Source: Funneliformis mosseae
Lineage: Eukaryota; Glomeromycota; Glomeromycetes; Glomerales; Glomeraceae
NCBI GenBank assembly: GCA_910592005.1
Contig: CAJVPP010000504.1
Location: forward strand, 1-30,939
Direction: 5' to 3'
DNA: 30,939 nt
The position numbers and the translations under genes are program-made. Below, piece after piece: positions 12,442 through 23,459 of this stretch (position 1 is the first letter of the stretch; every line of letters starts with the position of its first letter). The notes beneath the pieces are model-generated. The model saw only the letters and a program-made list of their open reading frames with translations, did no database searches and was not told where the DNA came from.

Positions 12442-14819
12442 ATTTTATATATAAAATGCAATTCAATTTCCTTTTTTTATTTATAATTAATTTTTTTTAC
12501 TAAACTTTTAGAAAATAAATCAGAAAATAATATATATGTAATAATTTCTATCTATCACAAATTATTAAATTATATTAAAATGCAATTTTTATAATTGAAA
12601 ATTTATTTAGATTAAAGTTTTGACAAATTGAATATTTTTTATATTACTTAATAATTTATTGATTATAGAAAAAATGGTAATACTTTAATCTACTTTTCTA
12701 TCTTATCTACTTGTAATAAGTTATCTTCATCTATATTATTATAAATATTTGAATTCTACTTAATATCTAAATCTTTAATAAATTGATTGATTAGCTTAAA
12801 GAAATTATATATTGGTCTTCAACCTTCTCTGCTTTTATAATCAGAATCTTAGTATACTAAATTAAATAAACATTTTTTTATTTTTAGTTCAATTTAATTA
12901 TTTTATCACATATATATATAAATTTTATTGAATTAATAATATAAGCATAAAATTTATATTTTAAAGTTTTTTTTTAGTATTCTTCTATTAGAACATTTTA
13001 TTAAAAAAAAAAAACTTATATAGCTATAGCTAATAATTCTTATCTACATTAATATATATATATAATATTTTAATTTATACAAAAAATAAGCAACTTTAAC
13101 CTTTAACTATTTTAAAATTTAGTTAAAATTACATAAATTGAAAATTTGATTTTTTCTGAAAATTTATTAATTTTACACAAATCTAAACCCTTAAATTTAA
13201 AAAATCATTATATTGGCTAAGTATTTAACTCTCTAACCTATATAATAACAAACAAAAAAATGCAACTAGATAATACAAAATTTTATCAATCATTTAATTT
13301 CACATAATTTTATGTTATAATCACAAGAAATATCTTATTTGAAAACTTTGAACTAAAGTTACATAAATATATAAACTTTATATTACTTTAAATAAAAAAA
13401 ATTCAAAGTTATTTTAATTAAAAAAAAGTTTAATTTATAAATTTTAATAATTTTATTATAAGTCTAATCTTATTCTTTATTATTTAAATTTTTTTAAAAT
13501 TTTTTAAAAAAATTTAAAAAATTACATTTTTAAATTAAATTTTAGCTATTTTTTTTAATATAAATTTAAAAAAATTATAAAAAAAAATTATTAAATTTCA
13601 AAAAAAAATACCTTTTTTATTTTGATAAAAATTTAAAAACTCACTTAACTAAATATTATCATTTAATATATCTGCCTTTTTATTTATATATATCTTAAAT
13701 TCTTTGAAGTATTATTTGAATTAATTTAATATAAGCATTAATTTCAATTTCATTCCATATTGTCTTTATTTTTCCCATAAATGTTCTTTATTTTTTATCA
13801 ATTCATCTGAGCATTATAATCTTCTATTTAATTCATTTTATATATGTTCAATAGAATTTAGGTCAGGTGATTATACTAGCCAATTTAATATAATAATATT
13901 ATTTCTTTCAAGCTAATCTTTTGTCTTATAAGCCTTATATTTTAGATTGTTATTATGTTAAAAGATGATATTGTTGATAATCATAATACTTAAAAGTTTG
14001 TAATAAATCCTCTTCTAATATTTAACAATAAAGAGTAACATCTATTTTATCAACAATTTTACATAAATAACCAATTCTGTGAGCTGTAAAATATTTCTAT
14101 ATAAAAATTCCTTTATCTCTAAACTTCACTATTCCTTTTACATATTGATTTTTCAATAGTTTCTCTTCTTTTTTCCAATAATATTCCCTTTCATTTAAAC
14201 TAAATAAATTAAATTTGCTTTTATCTGACTATACTATTTTATACTAATCATTAAAATTTCAATTTTTATATTTTTTTGTAAATTCTAAATGCTCTTTTTT
14301 ATATTAAGATAATAACAATGGTTTTTTTACTTTAACTGCTGATTTTAAACTATTATTTTTAAATACTCGTCATATTATTGTAGAAAAAGCCTCAAGTTTA
14401 TAATTCTATTTCATTTTTTTTTGAACTTGAATCGCAGTTAAACATTCTTCACTAATAATATAATAAACAGCTTACGCTCTTCTTAATTTATTAGAATAAG
14501 AGGACAGCTAGACTTTGGTAAGTCTTTTGTACTTTTCATTTTTTTATATTTATTATAAAGGCATAATATAGTATTATTACTAACTTTATATTGTAATGCT
14601 AGTTTAAATTAGATATAAACTGCTTTATTTAACAAAATGTAAATATAAATTCTTTACTTTTTATAAGACAGACCATAATGTAAATAAAAGTTAGAATTAG
14701 AAAGTGTGGTATTTTAGACATTTTAAATATTTTGGTTTAAAAAAATTTAAGATAAAAATTTTTTTTATTAAAATTAAATATAAAAAAGGAAATTGCATGA
14801 CCTATTATATATAAAATTG
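12442..14819 (-). mobile_element. Possible extent of a Tc1/mariner transposon
   Basis: A segment at 12442-12500 and the reverse complement of 14763-14819 share, in the same order, ATTTTATATATAA, ATGCAATT, TTTCCTTTTTT and an AT-rich tail, with small gaps. They flank the Tc1-like transposase relic. The left segment is 1.2 kb beyond the end of the coding relic, which is long for this group, and the similarity is partly low-complexity. The stretch 12500-13664 holds only poly-A, poly-T and ATATA tracts. The boundaries are tentative. Confidence 0.3.
13665..14725 (-). pseudogene. Tc1/mariner DD34E transposase relic
   Basis: Tc1-like enzymes excise and insert DNA elements at TA. The minus-strand relic starts at ATG near 14722 (MSKIPH), includes a degenerate HTH region, and then the first catalytic region as SDKSKFNLFSLNE near 14170-14225 (usual SDES). 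KGIFI followed by KYFTAHRIGYLCKIVDKID lies near 14040-14115. The second catalytic block reads HNNNLKYKAYKTKD near 13930-13965, where the aspartate expected in QDN is Asn. SPDLNSIEHI at about 13845-13875 keeps the final Glu. Counting from the substituted position, 34 residues separate it from this Glu, which matches DD34E (Tc1). The terminal GRYIKx end is near 13670. The frame is broken by many stops and several shifts. Confidence 0.85.
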
Positions 14820-14874
14820 ATCAACAATAATTTTTATTATATAATTACATTTCTTTTGCTTGTTAAATTTAATA

Positions 14875-15220
14875 AATTTTAAGTATTGAATAAAAATATA
14901 ACTAGAGCAATTACAATAAAAATTTTTATATATAACATGCATATATATTTAAAAGTTTCGATATATAAAATTTTGTATTAATTGAATTATTAGATATGCA
15001 GAAATTAAAGTTTGAATCTTGACAATTTACTTATAAAAAAACAATTAATTATATTTTTATAAGTAAATTGCCAAGATTCAAACTTTAATTTCTATATATC
15101 TAATGATTCGATTAATACAAAATTTTATATATTGAAACTTTTAAATATATATACATGTTATATTAAAATTTTTATTATAATTGCTCTAATTATATTTTAT
15201 TTAATACTTAAATTTTTCAT
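14875..15220. repeat. Large palindrome, arms about 165 bp, 14-bp loop
   Basis: The left arm 14875-15039 and right arm 15054-15220 are near-perfect reverse complements around an AACAATTAATTATA loop. Shared core phrases include TTTGAATCTTG, GAAATTAAAGT and TTAAAAGTTTC. Differences between the arms are mainly transitions (for example GTTTCGATA against GTTTCAATA, CTTGACA against CTTGGCA). There is no coding content. It lies just upstream of the Tc1 relic start. It may be a foldback MITE, since a transcript would give a long hairpin RNA. A target duplication was not identified. Confidence 0.85.
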
Positions 15221-16685
15221 AAGTAAGAAATCTAACATAAATTGTTAATTTTCATAAACTAATATTATTAATTTAATTTTTTTTTTAAATAAATATATTC
15301 TTTAGATTTTAAAGATTAAAATAAATATAAAATTACTATTTTAGCATTCATAAGTAATAATTTATAAGTATTTAAAACTAAAAAATAATAGTTGTGTTTT
15401 TTTTGCTCACAACTATATATTGATAATTTAAGATTCTAACTGATTTTAATAGAACTAATTTATTTTATAAATTTATTATCTATAAATTAATAAAATCAAA
15501 TATATATTTTAATGATCAAAAATTATTTTAATATATAATTTGAAAATTTGTTTAAAAGTTATCTTAAATATAATCAATAAAAGAAAATGATAAGCTATAA
15601 AATTTTTGAAAAGAAAAATTTTTAAAATCTTTTTTATTATTAGTTCTATTAATTTCTTTATTTTCAATATTAAGTTAATTTATATTTATTTTTACAAATT
15701 TATTAAAAAATAATTAATAATTAAAGTTATTTATGTAAGAATAAATAATAAAAATTATATTATAAAACTAAAAAAAAATAAATTCAAAAGAGTATAATAA
15801 AATAAAAAAATTTTTTATTTATATACTTTATTATTATTTTATTTTATTATGATTATTGATGTGATTTATAATTATATAACATAATATTAATATATTAATT
15901 TTATCTAAAATATATATAACAATTAATTTAGGCAAAAGTTCTGATTGTATTATTATATTTTAATATATATTAATAAAAAAAATTTATTAGAATATTTCTT
16001 TTTATTTATAAAAATAATAAATTAAATACTTAGACCTTTTTTGTTAATAATAATTTTTACTAAATAAATATAAATTTTCTAAAACTTTTAATTATAAATA
16101 TACTAATCAAAAAGTACCTAATTATTTTTATTAATACTTAATTTATTATCAATATAAGAATAATTTTAAAACATTTGATTACATTTAAATATATCTAATA
16201 AAACCTATACTTTTATTAATAATAGCCTATTTAAATTAAAAAAAAAAAATATCTATTTTATTTTAATGTTAATTTAGCCAATTTAACATTATTTTTAATT
16301 ATTTAATTTAGTTATTACTAATATTTAATAATGTTTTTAGCTATTGACTTAATCAAAAAAATAGTTTTATCAGATTTTTCTATAAATATTTATAATATAA
16401 TTAATAATAAATACTTATTAGATATTTTATTATTATTCATTTTTTATAATACATTTAAAAGTTAAAGCTATTTAATAATAACAATATGTCAATTTCAAAT
16501 ATGAAGAGATTTTTAAAATATTAATGATGATTATTTTAAAGATTATATATTATAGCAAACTATTAGTTCATATTATCCATTTTTAACAATAATTCTATAT
16601 ATAGTACATATTAATCATATTTTTAATTAAGTAGTAATTATATTTTCTTTTTTAGTTATTTGAAATGTTTAAAATTAACTTACAA
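15221..16685. other. Featureless AT-rich DNA
   Basis: This is A/T homopolymer and TAA/TTA-rich sequence. No open reading frame, RNA gene or organised repeat could be supported. Confidence 0.5.
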
Positions 16686-16813
16686 AACTTGCAGGCTGTA
16701 TGTGATTTTTTTACCAATAAAATTAAATATGCATGTGCAGATTTTGCAGATAATTTTCAGAAATTTCTGCAAGTTTTTGCATATTAATTTGGTTATATAC
16801 AGTTCTGCATGTT
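16686..16813. mobile_element. Short foldback MITE
   Basis: The outer arms are AACTTGCAGGCTGTATGTG at 16686-16704 and the reverse complement of CTGTTCTGCATGTT-like sequence ending at 16813 (AACATGCAGAACTGTATA). ACCAAT then pairs with TTGGTT. A second inner pair is TTAAATATGCA against TGCATATTAA, then TTGCAGA against TCTGCAA. The 128-bp unit can fold along most of its length. No coding capacity and no secure target duplication are seen. Confidence 0.65.
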
Positions 16814-17019
16814 AGATTTTTGATATATATATGAATTTATTTTGTATAATCAAATATACTATTAATCATATTTATTTAGTTTTTTACCATATTTATTATT
16901 AATTTTTCTTTTATTTTTTTTTCCTTTGAAAAGTTATAATCAATAAGTATTGTAACTAGATATTGATCTTAATAATCATAGATCTACAATTATATAGTAG
17001 AGTATAGAATGTTAAGAAT

Positions 17020-17082
17020 GTCAAATATATTAAATATATCTAATATATTAGATATATCTAATATAGTTAATATAGTTAACAT
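17020..17082 (-). repeat. 9-bp minisatellite, 7 units
   Basis: Units run GTCAAATAT, ATTAAATAT, ATCTAATAT, ATTAGATAT, ATCTAATAT, AGTTAATAT, AGTTAACAT. They are the reverse complement of the type found at 17507-17650. The period is exact and the units vary mainly by transitions. The block ends where LTR-like copy A begins. Confidence 0.85.
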
Positions 17083-17506
17083 AGTATTAATGTGCAATCT
17101 TTTTAGATTACAATTGTTAAACGCGGTGTCAGAAGGTTGACTCTTTTATAGTCTACGTAATAATTCTAGTTAATTTTCAATAATCTTAGCTAATTTGCTA
17201 TCAGTTTATTATATTAAATTAAGTTTATTAGATGCGAGTGGCTTTAATCACAAGTTAAGAGTTTTTACAGTAAGTTTAAAAAGAGTTTTAGATAAGAAAT
17301 AGAAAATACTTTATTTAAGAAAAAGAAAAATAATAAGATAATGATATACGAAAAAAATAAGAAAATAGAAATAAGAAACAGAGATAAGATGAAGAGTAGC
17401 ATTATGCTATCTTTTACAAGAAGAAGGTTCTATACAATTATCAGTCTTGTCTCTTCTAATTGACAAAAGGTATTGTATTTATATCTATTCTATTACATAT
17501 TTTGAT
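17083..17506 (-). repeat. LTR-like repeat, copy A (minus orientation)
   Basis: Read on the minus strand it runs from the minisatellite through AATAGATATAAATACAA, a T/C-rich tract, an AAATAAAGTATT polyA-like signal near 17306 and GACTATAAAAGAGTCAACC near 17145, to a 3' end ATTGCACATTAATA at about 17086-17099. It aligns along its length with copy B at 17715-18165, which has the opposite orientation, and shares end sequence with the copies at 1-414 and 30319-30816. The terminal CA seen in other copies is changed here to TA. Confidence 0.6.
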
Positions 17507-17650
17507 ATATCTAATATATTAACTATGTTAACTATATTAATTATATTAACTATATCTACTATATTAACTATGTTAGACATATCTGATATGTTAGACATAT
17601 TAGCTATATTAAACATATTAGACATGTTAAATATGTTTGACATTATCAAC
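17507..17650. repeat. 9-bp minisatellite, 16 units
   Basis: Sixteen consecutive 9-mers from ATATCTAAT, ATATTAACT and ATGTTAACT to ATGTTAGAC, ATATCTGAT, ATGTTTGAC and ATTATCAAC. Because the period is a multiple of three, it produces spurious open frames on both strands. It lies at the upstream (U3-like) edge of LTR-like copy A. Confidence 0.9.
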
Positions 17651-17714
17651 ATTTGTATTTCATCACACAATTATAGATCTATGATTATTAAGATCAATAT
17701 TCAGTCATAATAAT

Positions 17715-18165
17715 TAATATAATTAATATATTAGATATGTTAAAATATATAATAAAATAGATATAAATACAAGCCCTTTTGTAAGTTAGAAAAGGCAGAC
17801 TGATGGTTGTATAAAAACCTCTCTCTCTTATAAAAAATAGTATAATACTATTCTTCACTTTGTATACCTCTATTTCTTATTTCTATCTTCTTATTTCTTT
17901 CATATATTTTATCTTTTTATTTTCTTTTTATTTCAATAAAGTATTTCTTATTTCTTATATAAAACTTTTCGTGAATTATTATGATAATTCTTGACTTGTA
18001 ATTAAAATCTCTTACATTTAATAAACTTAATTCAACTTGATAAATTGATAATAAAACAACTATGATTTAGCATAAAGTTAATTAGAATTATATGTAGACT
18101 ATAAAAGAGTCAACTATCTAACTGTATCTAATAATTGCAACTTGAAAAAATTGCACATTAATAAT
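17715..18165 (+). repeat. LTR-like repeat, copy B (plus orientation)
   Basis: It starts with AATATATTAGATATGTTAAAA and AATAGATATAAATACAAG, followed by a possible TATA box TATAAAAACC at about 17810 and a CTCTCTCTC tract. A T/C-rich tract with AATAAAG at about 17935, then GACTATAAAAGAGTCAAC near 18100, and TTGCACATTAATA at 18151-18163 follow. It is head to head with copy A, so the two form an approximately 1.08-kb imperfect inverted repeat. No primer-binding site or internal retrotransposon genes adjoin it. Confidence 0.6.
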
Positions 18166-18346
18166 ATTCAGGCTTTATTAAGAATAATATATATTTAGCA
18201 TAATAACTATAAAAATTAATATATAATAAAATCGATATTTTAAAAATAATTACCCTTAAATTTTCATTTCTTTTCATTAATACTATTGGTTTGGTTATCT
18301 TATGAGATCCAATTTTATCATTAATACTTAATGTTATATTTCAAAA

Positions 18347-18700
18347 TTAATTTTCAAGTTGACCATTTATAATATTTTGCAAATCTTCTTTAATATTTTC
18401 AATATGACTTGAAATAGCTTTAAAATCAATATTTGATAGATAATCAGCCCTTACATCTAATAGTATTATATGAGTTTTAGCATAATGCATAAAACAAAAT
18501 TCTAACTGATCAGCTTCTATTATTTTATCTAAAAATAAATTATTATTAAAAATGAAAATAATAAACAATAATAATATAAACAGTAAAACAAATAATTATA
18601 CCTTTTTTTTCATAATATTGTTAAATAATTAATCATTTTTTTTAAAAGTGAGTTGGGTAAATTTTGATCATAGTAAATACATAATAAACTGTTATCTAAA
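18347..18700 (-). pseudogene. Unrecognised gene fragment with a probable intron
   Basis: On the minus strand an open exon from about 18535 to 18347 encodes about 61 residues from DKIIEADQLEFCFMHYAK to the C-terminal INGQLEN and a TAA stop. It has mixed, protein-like composition unlike nearby noise. Immediately upstream a candidate intron runs from a donor GTATAATT (near 18600) to an acceptor TTTATTTTTAG (ending about 18536), about 65 nt. The preceding frame joins in phase as QYYEKK|D, but it meets stops about ten codons further up. No known domain is recognised; the IENIKEDLQNII stretch suggests a helical or coiled C-terminus. It is probably a fragment of a larger lost gene. Confidence 0.4.
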
Positions 18701-19005
18701 TATATTAAGACGTGATTTACCAAAAAACTACACTAATCACATGATAAACATTAATAAATTTTGAAATAAAAATTATAATAAAATAAAGAGCACATTTACA
18801 TCTCTCACTGTTTTCACCTAACCACTAAAACTAAATGGTTTTTTATTTTGCTAATGAAAGTAAATAAATAAGTTAAATTTATGTTATAAAATTTCTATTT
18901 TTTTCTATTTTGAAATCAAAAAAAAAATCAAACTATACCCTTCTTTCTTATTTTTTTCTAATTGATTCAATAAATATCATAATTTACTTTTTAATTTTAT
19001 TTATA

Positions 19006-20106
19006 GCTAAAAATTCTTGTCAATTATCTGTATTTTTTGAGAATACTGGTTTACTTATATAAGAATTTCATTATGAACTATATTTTCACTTTTGGTAGAA
19101 CTTTTTAGCTGAAAAAAATATTGTAAACTTTTCTATTCGTCTTGGTCAACAAGTTAACATTTTTCTCAATGAACATGACTTTTTTTTAACAATAAAAAAA
19201 GAAATAGAAAACCTGTCAGAATATTATTGCAAAAGTAGTCAAGTAAAAGCAATTGAAGCCAGTCTAACAAAAGCTGTTTCAATAGTATATACAGCATTAT
19301 TTAATAATTTTATACAATATTCAGGTTATGTAATCATAGGTTAGAATAATGAAATTATTTTAGAAATACTCAAAAAAGATATTGAATTTTTTCCAGTAAC
19401 ATAGTTAGTTAGAAAATATAAAATCTTTTTATATGCTATTGGTTATTCTTCATGTGAAAAATGAAAATATGCAGGATTGGGCTTTCAAGCTTCTATTATT
19501 CATATATTTAAAAGAAAACAAGAAATTTTTGTATCACAAATTGAAAATAAGTACTGTATTGTAGAAATTTATCAAGATTTTCAACTGAAGAAAAAGTTTG
19601 TTAGTATTGACTCAGATGATGTTTGGCAAAAGACAAGGCAAATTCAAAAATATAATGGAATTCAACTTTTTAGTTTAAATAATTTAGTAACTCAATAACT
19701 TATACAAAAATATCGAGTTCCTACTTGTAAACTTATAAATTAGTAAGACCAATCGATTATGAAACCAATTTTTGATTATCATTTAAAAAGAAGAACATTG
19801 ACAAATATAGACTGGCATAAATTTTTTATTAGTTAAGCTGAATCAGATATTATAATAATTGATTTAAAGTCTAATTTGCAAAAAATATATTCACAAAATT
19901 ATAATTTTGGTAAATGTGAATTTGAAGCGTGAAAAGTAATGCTATGTGCATTTGGATGCACTAATGTAACTCTGTGATCACTTAATGAATCAAAAATAAA
20001 TATTTATTTTGAAATTTTAATAAATAGTAGATAGGTTACAATAATAATAAATCAAATGTGAAAAAAGTATGTAATTACTATAATAGATAAAGTGATTAAA
20101 AATATA
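19006..20106 (+). pseudogene. Decayed member of an uncharacterised multicopy family
   Basis: One frame is readable from a splice acceptor (TTTATTTATAG ending at 19005) to about 20106. It begins AKNSCQLSVFFENTGLL and continues AEKNIVNFSIRLGQQVNIF (about 19088-19145), then FFPVTxLVRKYKIFLYAIGY (about 19390-19446), CEKxKYAGLGFQASIIHIF near 19453-19510 and GIQLFSLNN near 19660. TLTNIDWHKFFIS (about 19796-19835) and CAFGCTNVTL (about 19947-19976) follow. In-frame TAG and TAA codons fall mostly where Gln is plausible. A TGA at about 19461 stands where Trp is expected (EKWKYAG), a G-to-A change. I remember similar proteins as a large family in Rhizophagus but know no function for it. No catalytic signature is evident. 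It is followed by AT-rich DNA and then the DDE-like relic, and the two could be exons or modules of one element. Confidence 0.55.
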
Positions 20107-20284
20107 TAAATTTTTTTTCAGTTAGTTTATTTATTATAATAAAAAATATTATAATTTTAGTTATAATTATTATAAAATAAAATAAAATTAAAATTTACAT
20201 TATTTTTTTATAATTTGATAAATATATATATATATTAGATTGAATTATAAACCAAGTTACCTAATCTGATTATTGATAAAGAAA

Positions 20285-22300
20285 CATTAGTAAACTTATT
20301 TAATATAGGATTGCTTACCTCTATTCTAATCCATATGCCTAATGCAATATTTACTTTTTAGTTGTGTTTTAATCGAGCTCTATCAATAATAAAAAATATA
20401 TAACAGTAAATATAAAGTATTATTTATAATTGCTGAGGATTTTATTTATAATGAATTGCAAACAAATTTAGGTGTAAGTACAAATTTCATTATTATACTT
20501 ATCAATATCAATCCAATAAATCTAATATATTTTGTGAATATAGGTTGGAAGACATCTAATTTTAAAATCATGTAAATATGCATATATTAATGGATATAAA
20601 GCTTCAGTATTAAAAAAACCTATTATTTATCAAAAAGATTTACAGTAGAAATGTTAGACCAATTTGAACAATTTTTTAATAATAAAGAAATTATAAATAT
20701 GAGTTTATATAAAACAGATATCTTTACTAAACAACTAATTTTATATTTGCAGGATCACAAAAAAGCAATTATGGGAACGATTTTAGAACAGTATCCTAAT
20801 GGTATATGATAAACTTCATTTATGATAAAATTGAAAGGTAGACGATTTGTATATTAGGATATTCTTAGTGGATTATATTCAACATGTAATGATTTTAGTT
20901 ATATAGTATTTAATGATATTAATATACTAATTGTAACACATATAACTAATAAATTGATACAGATATGTAAAATAAATATAATATCATAAATTAATTATTT
21001 TTAAATTTCTAATAATCAATTACTATTATAGAAGCAATTGTTAGAAAAATCACAACAGTTATGACGTTATATTCAATGACAATATTGCAAATTACTTACT
21101 ATTATAGCAGATGGTATAGCTTTATATAATAGATGCATTAGTCATTGTATTCGATATACATTTAAAGATTGTAATCTTAGCCATCCCGATACCTGTAATA
21201 ATTATAAAAATTTGTTTAGTTTTTTTGATCAGTTAAAAAACAATTGGAATTTAAATTCAATAATACACTTTATGAATATTAAGCAAAACTCATTGTATGG
21301 ATGGCACACTATACATACAAAACTTTTTATCTTAATATTCATGTAAAAACCAATCTTGAAGAACTTGATGCTGAAGATGCGATAATAATAGTAGATTATA
21401 AAATGAAAATTTTACAACAAGTATATGAGGAATAAAGAAAGATTATTTTAAAAAACATGGTTAAAGTTTACATTCAGTTTTAATTTATACCTAAAATATA
21501 GAAAACAATCATCTAAATGTTCAAGTATTTGATTATTAGTCTGGTGATACACATTAAGATACATGGTTTACTGCTTCTTCTTTACATACTATTTTTGAAA
21601 TACTTTAACCAAAGCCTAAATGGGTATCAATTTTGTCAGATAATGGAATACATTATCATTGTACTGAATTAATGCTTATTATAAGCTATTAGAAAGAATA
21701 GTACAATATTATCTTACAACAATAGTTATTTTTAAAAGCAAGAAAAGCTAAAATAGCTATAGACTCACATTATACTTAGGTAATTAATGTATCATTTAAT
21801 TTTACAAATTGAAAAGTATTAGTATAACTAAAATAAAATTTGAAAAGTACTAGTATATCTAAAATAAATATACTTACAATTTAAATAGCACAAGCTATAA
21901 AATAATATATAAAATTAAGATTTGAGGTAAAAAGTGGAGATGATATTAACAATATCATCAAAGATATTACTGATACATATGTAGCTAATTTGAAACCAAA
22001 TAGAAATATAGGTATTGATCTTAGTTTCGATTTTGTTAACGTTTTGCTAAATAATACTAATTAGATATATTAAAATTAGATAAAAAAAAGTTAGGCACGA
22101 TAATAAGAATTTCAAATTTTTAAGAATGAACTTAATCTTAAAATGAAGAAAAAAATGGTTATATTTATACTTGTGCATTGCCAAAAATTAGTATTTGAAA
22201 AGAATATTCACCAGAAAAAATAGAAAAAATTGCGAAGAAAAGAAAATTTGAAAAACTAAACCTAAAATATATTTAATATACAGAGCCAAACAAGTAATAG
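20285..22300 (+). pseudogene. DDE-like transposase relic of an unassigned family (intron at 20474-20543)
   Basis: Coding similarity starts near 20285 and includes AEDFIYNELQTNLG. A clean 70-nt intron at 20474-20543 (GTAAGTA to AATATAG) joins LG to VGRHLILKSCKYA in frame. RFTVEMLDQFEQFFNNKEI (about 20637-20690) and KLKGRRFVY (about 20829-20855) follow. A DDE-like core then has IVDYKM at about 21388-21405, DTWFTASSLHTIFE near 21556-21600, LSDNGIHYH at 21633-21659 and AIDSHYT at 21756-21776. The C-terminus reads KSGDDINNIIKDITDTYVA near 21932-21990 and YSPEKIEKIAKKRKFEKLN near 22207-22263. Asp in VDYKM, Asp in SDNG and Asp/His in IDSH are the likely metal ligands; this is inference. Stops are mostly TAG or TAA at Gln-like positions. 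At least one frameshift lies near 21430, and a 30-bp tandem duplication lies at 21809-21868. No secure terminal repeats were found. Confidence 0.6.
21809..21868 (+). repeat. 30-bp tandem duplication inside the coding relic
   Basis: Two adjacent 30-base units begin with TTGAAAAGTA(T/C)TAGTATA and end with CTAAAATAAA. They differ at about three positions. The length is a multiple of three, so the frame is kept. Confidence 0.8.
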
Positions 22301-22376
22301 ACTATAATAATTGTGGGTAATCCCAGTAAACTTTTTATTATTTATTATTTTTGATTATATAATACTGAAATTACTA

Positions 22377-22410
22377 ATTTGATTAGGGAAGAGCCAGAAA
22401 TGATATCATT
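22377..22410 (+). repeat. Left terminal inverted repeat
   Basis: ATTTGATTAGGGAAGAGCCA is followed by GAAATGATATCATT. It pairs with 25371-25404 and defines the low-coordinate end of the transposon. Confidence 0.75.
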
Positions 22411-23459
22411 GGATTTTTTGAGATTTTTGACTCCCTCCTCCCTTTTGTCATCCTTGTCATAAATCAAATAAGGTAATAATGTGACTTGATCATGTGATAT
22501 CATGTGATAATAATTTTTTAAAAGTTTAATTTATTAAAAATATGAAATTTTAATGAATCCAATAGAATAATTTATTAATTTTATTTATTTTAACAAATCG
22601 TTATATATTATCAAAATTAATTTGAAATATAAAATAATCCTGATCTCAAGGTTGTGAATTTTTTATTTCATCTCTTTACATACATCACTCTTCATTTATT
22701 GTAATTGTGCATCTTGAATTACTCGTGCTCTTTTTTCTTTACCATATGAATGCGTAATCTTGGTATATATTTTTATAAATGCCTTTGTTGGAAAATATTT
22801 TCTACATCTTTTGTATACAAGTTCTTGATACAATTTGGATGAGATGCTTAAACAATATTCATTATAGCAGGGAAGCCAATCACAAAAGTATTCCAATGTG
22901 TATAATAGATTAAGAAAATATTTTTCTTATTCTTATACAATAGGAGGAAGAAAGCTATTATTTAATAATAAAAGTTTGAGAGCATTAGGAGCTTGTAGTA
23001 GTCCATAATAATTATGATCATCACATTTTCGCAAATCAAGAGAATATTTATAGATTTGCAAATAACAATCAATCTAATCTCACGTTTCTTCTTCAATATC
23101 CAAAAATACAGTATAATTATGTCTTTCAATATATGTGATAATAACTGGTCATCCATTAATAGGGTCACAGTTCTAAAGTTCGCAAAGATGCTCATCAGTA
23201 TGTTTAAAGTTTTTACAGCCAAGTTCTTCATTAATCAAAGAAACCTATCCATTTACATTATTAAGATGCTTTCTATAATTAAAAGCATTCAATACAATGC
23301 CTGCTAACTTGCTGGATAATGAAGACATACTTCATTCTACTGGATTATATGCTAATTATCCTATGCATGTGTTCTTACTGTAAGATAATCTAAATCAAGT
23401 TTTTAAAATAAGTAAATATTTTATAATATTTGTAAGAAACTAAGGGTTTTCATCTGATC

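Larger units (their letters stand above)
16962..17703. repeat. Inverted flank pair around LTR-like copy A
   Basis: Sequence at 16962-16995 (ATATTGATCTTAATAATCAT, then AGATCTAC) recurs as its near-perfect reverse complement at 17670-17703. Inside each lies a block of the 9-bp minisatellite, also in inverted orientation, and between them sits LTR-like copy A. The non-repetitive 33-base match is too long for chance and shows that a flank plus minisatellite was duplicated in inverted orientation. Confidence 0.75.

Noticed and set aside
13480..13600. Palindromic A/T tracts as a possible origin or terminator
   Set aside because: They are homopolymer runs of A and T that are self-complementary by composition; nothing specific supports a function.
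17020..17650. CRISPR-like array
   Set aside because: Repeats are contiguous 9-mers without spacers, and the sequence is eukaryotic.
17447..17710. Overlapping open frames of 87 and 61 codons on both strands
   Set aside because: They are produced by the 9-bp minisatellite, whose period is a multiple of three. The proteins are only I/L/N/M/D repeats.
22962..23307. Open frames of 89 and 97 codons on opposite strands
   Set aside because: Both overlap the transposase copy B frame, which has the recognisable YNPVE, NDPI-like and DLRKC segments. These are shadow frames.
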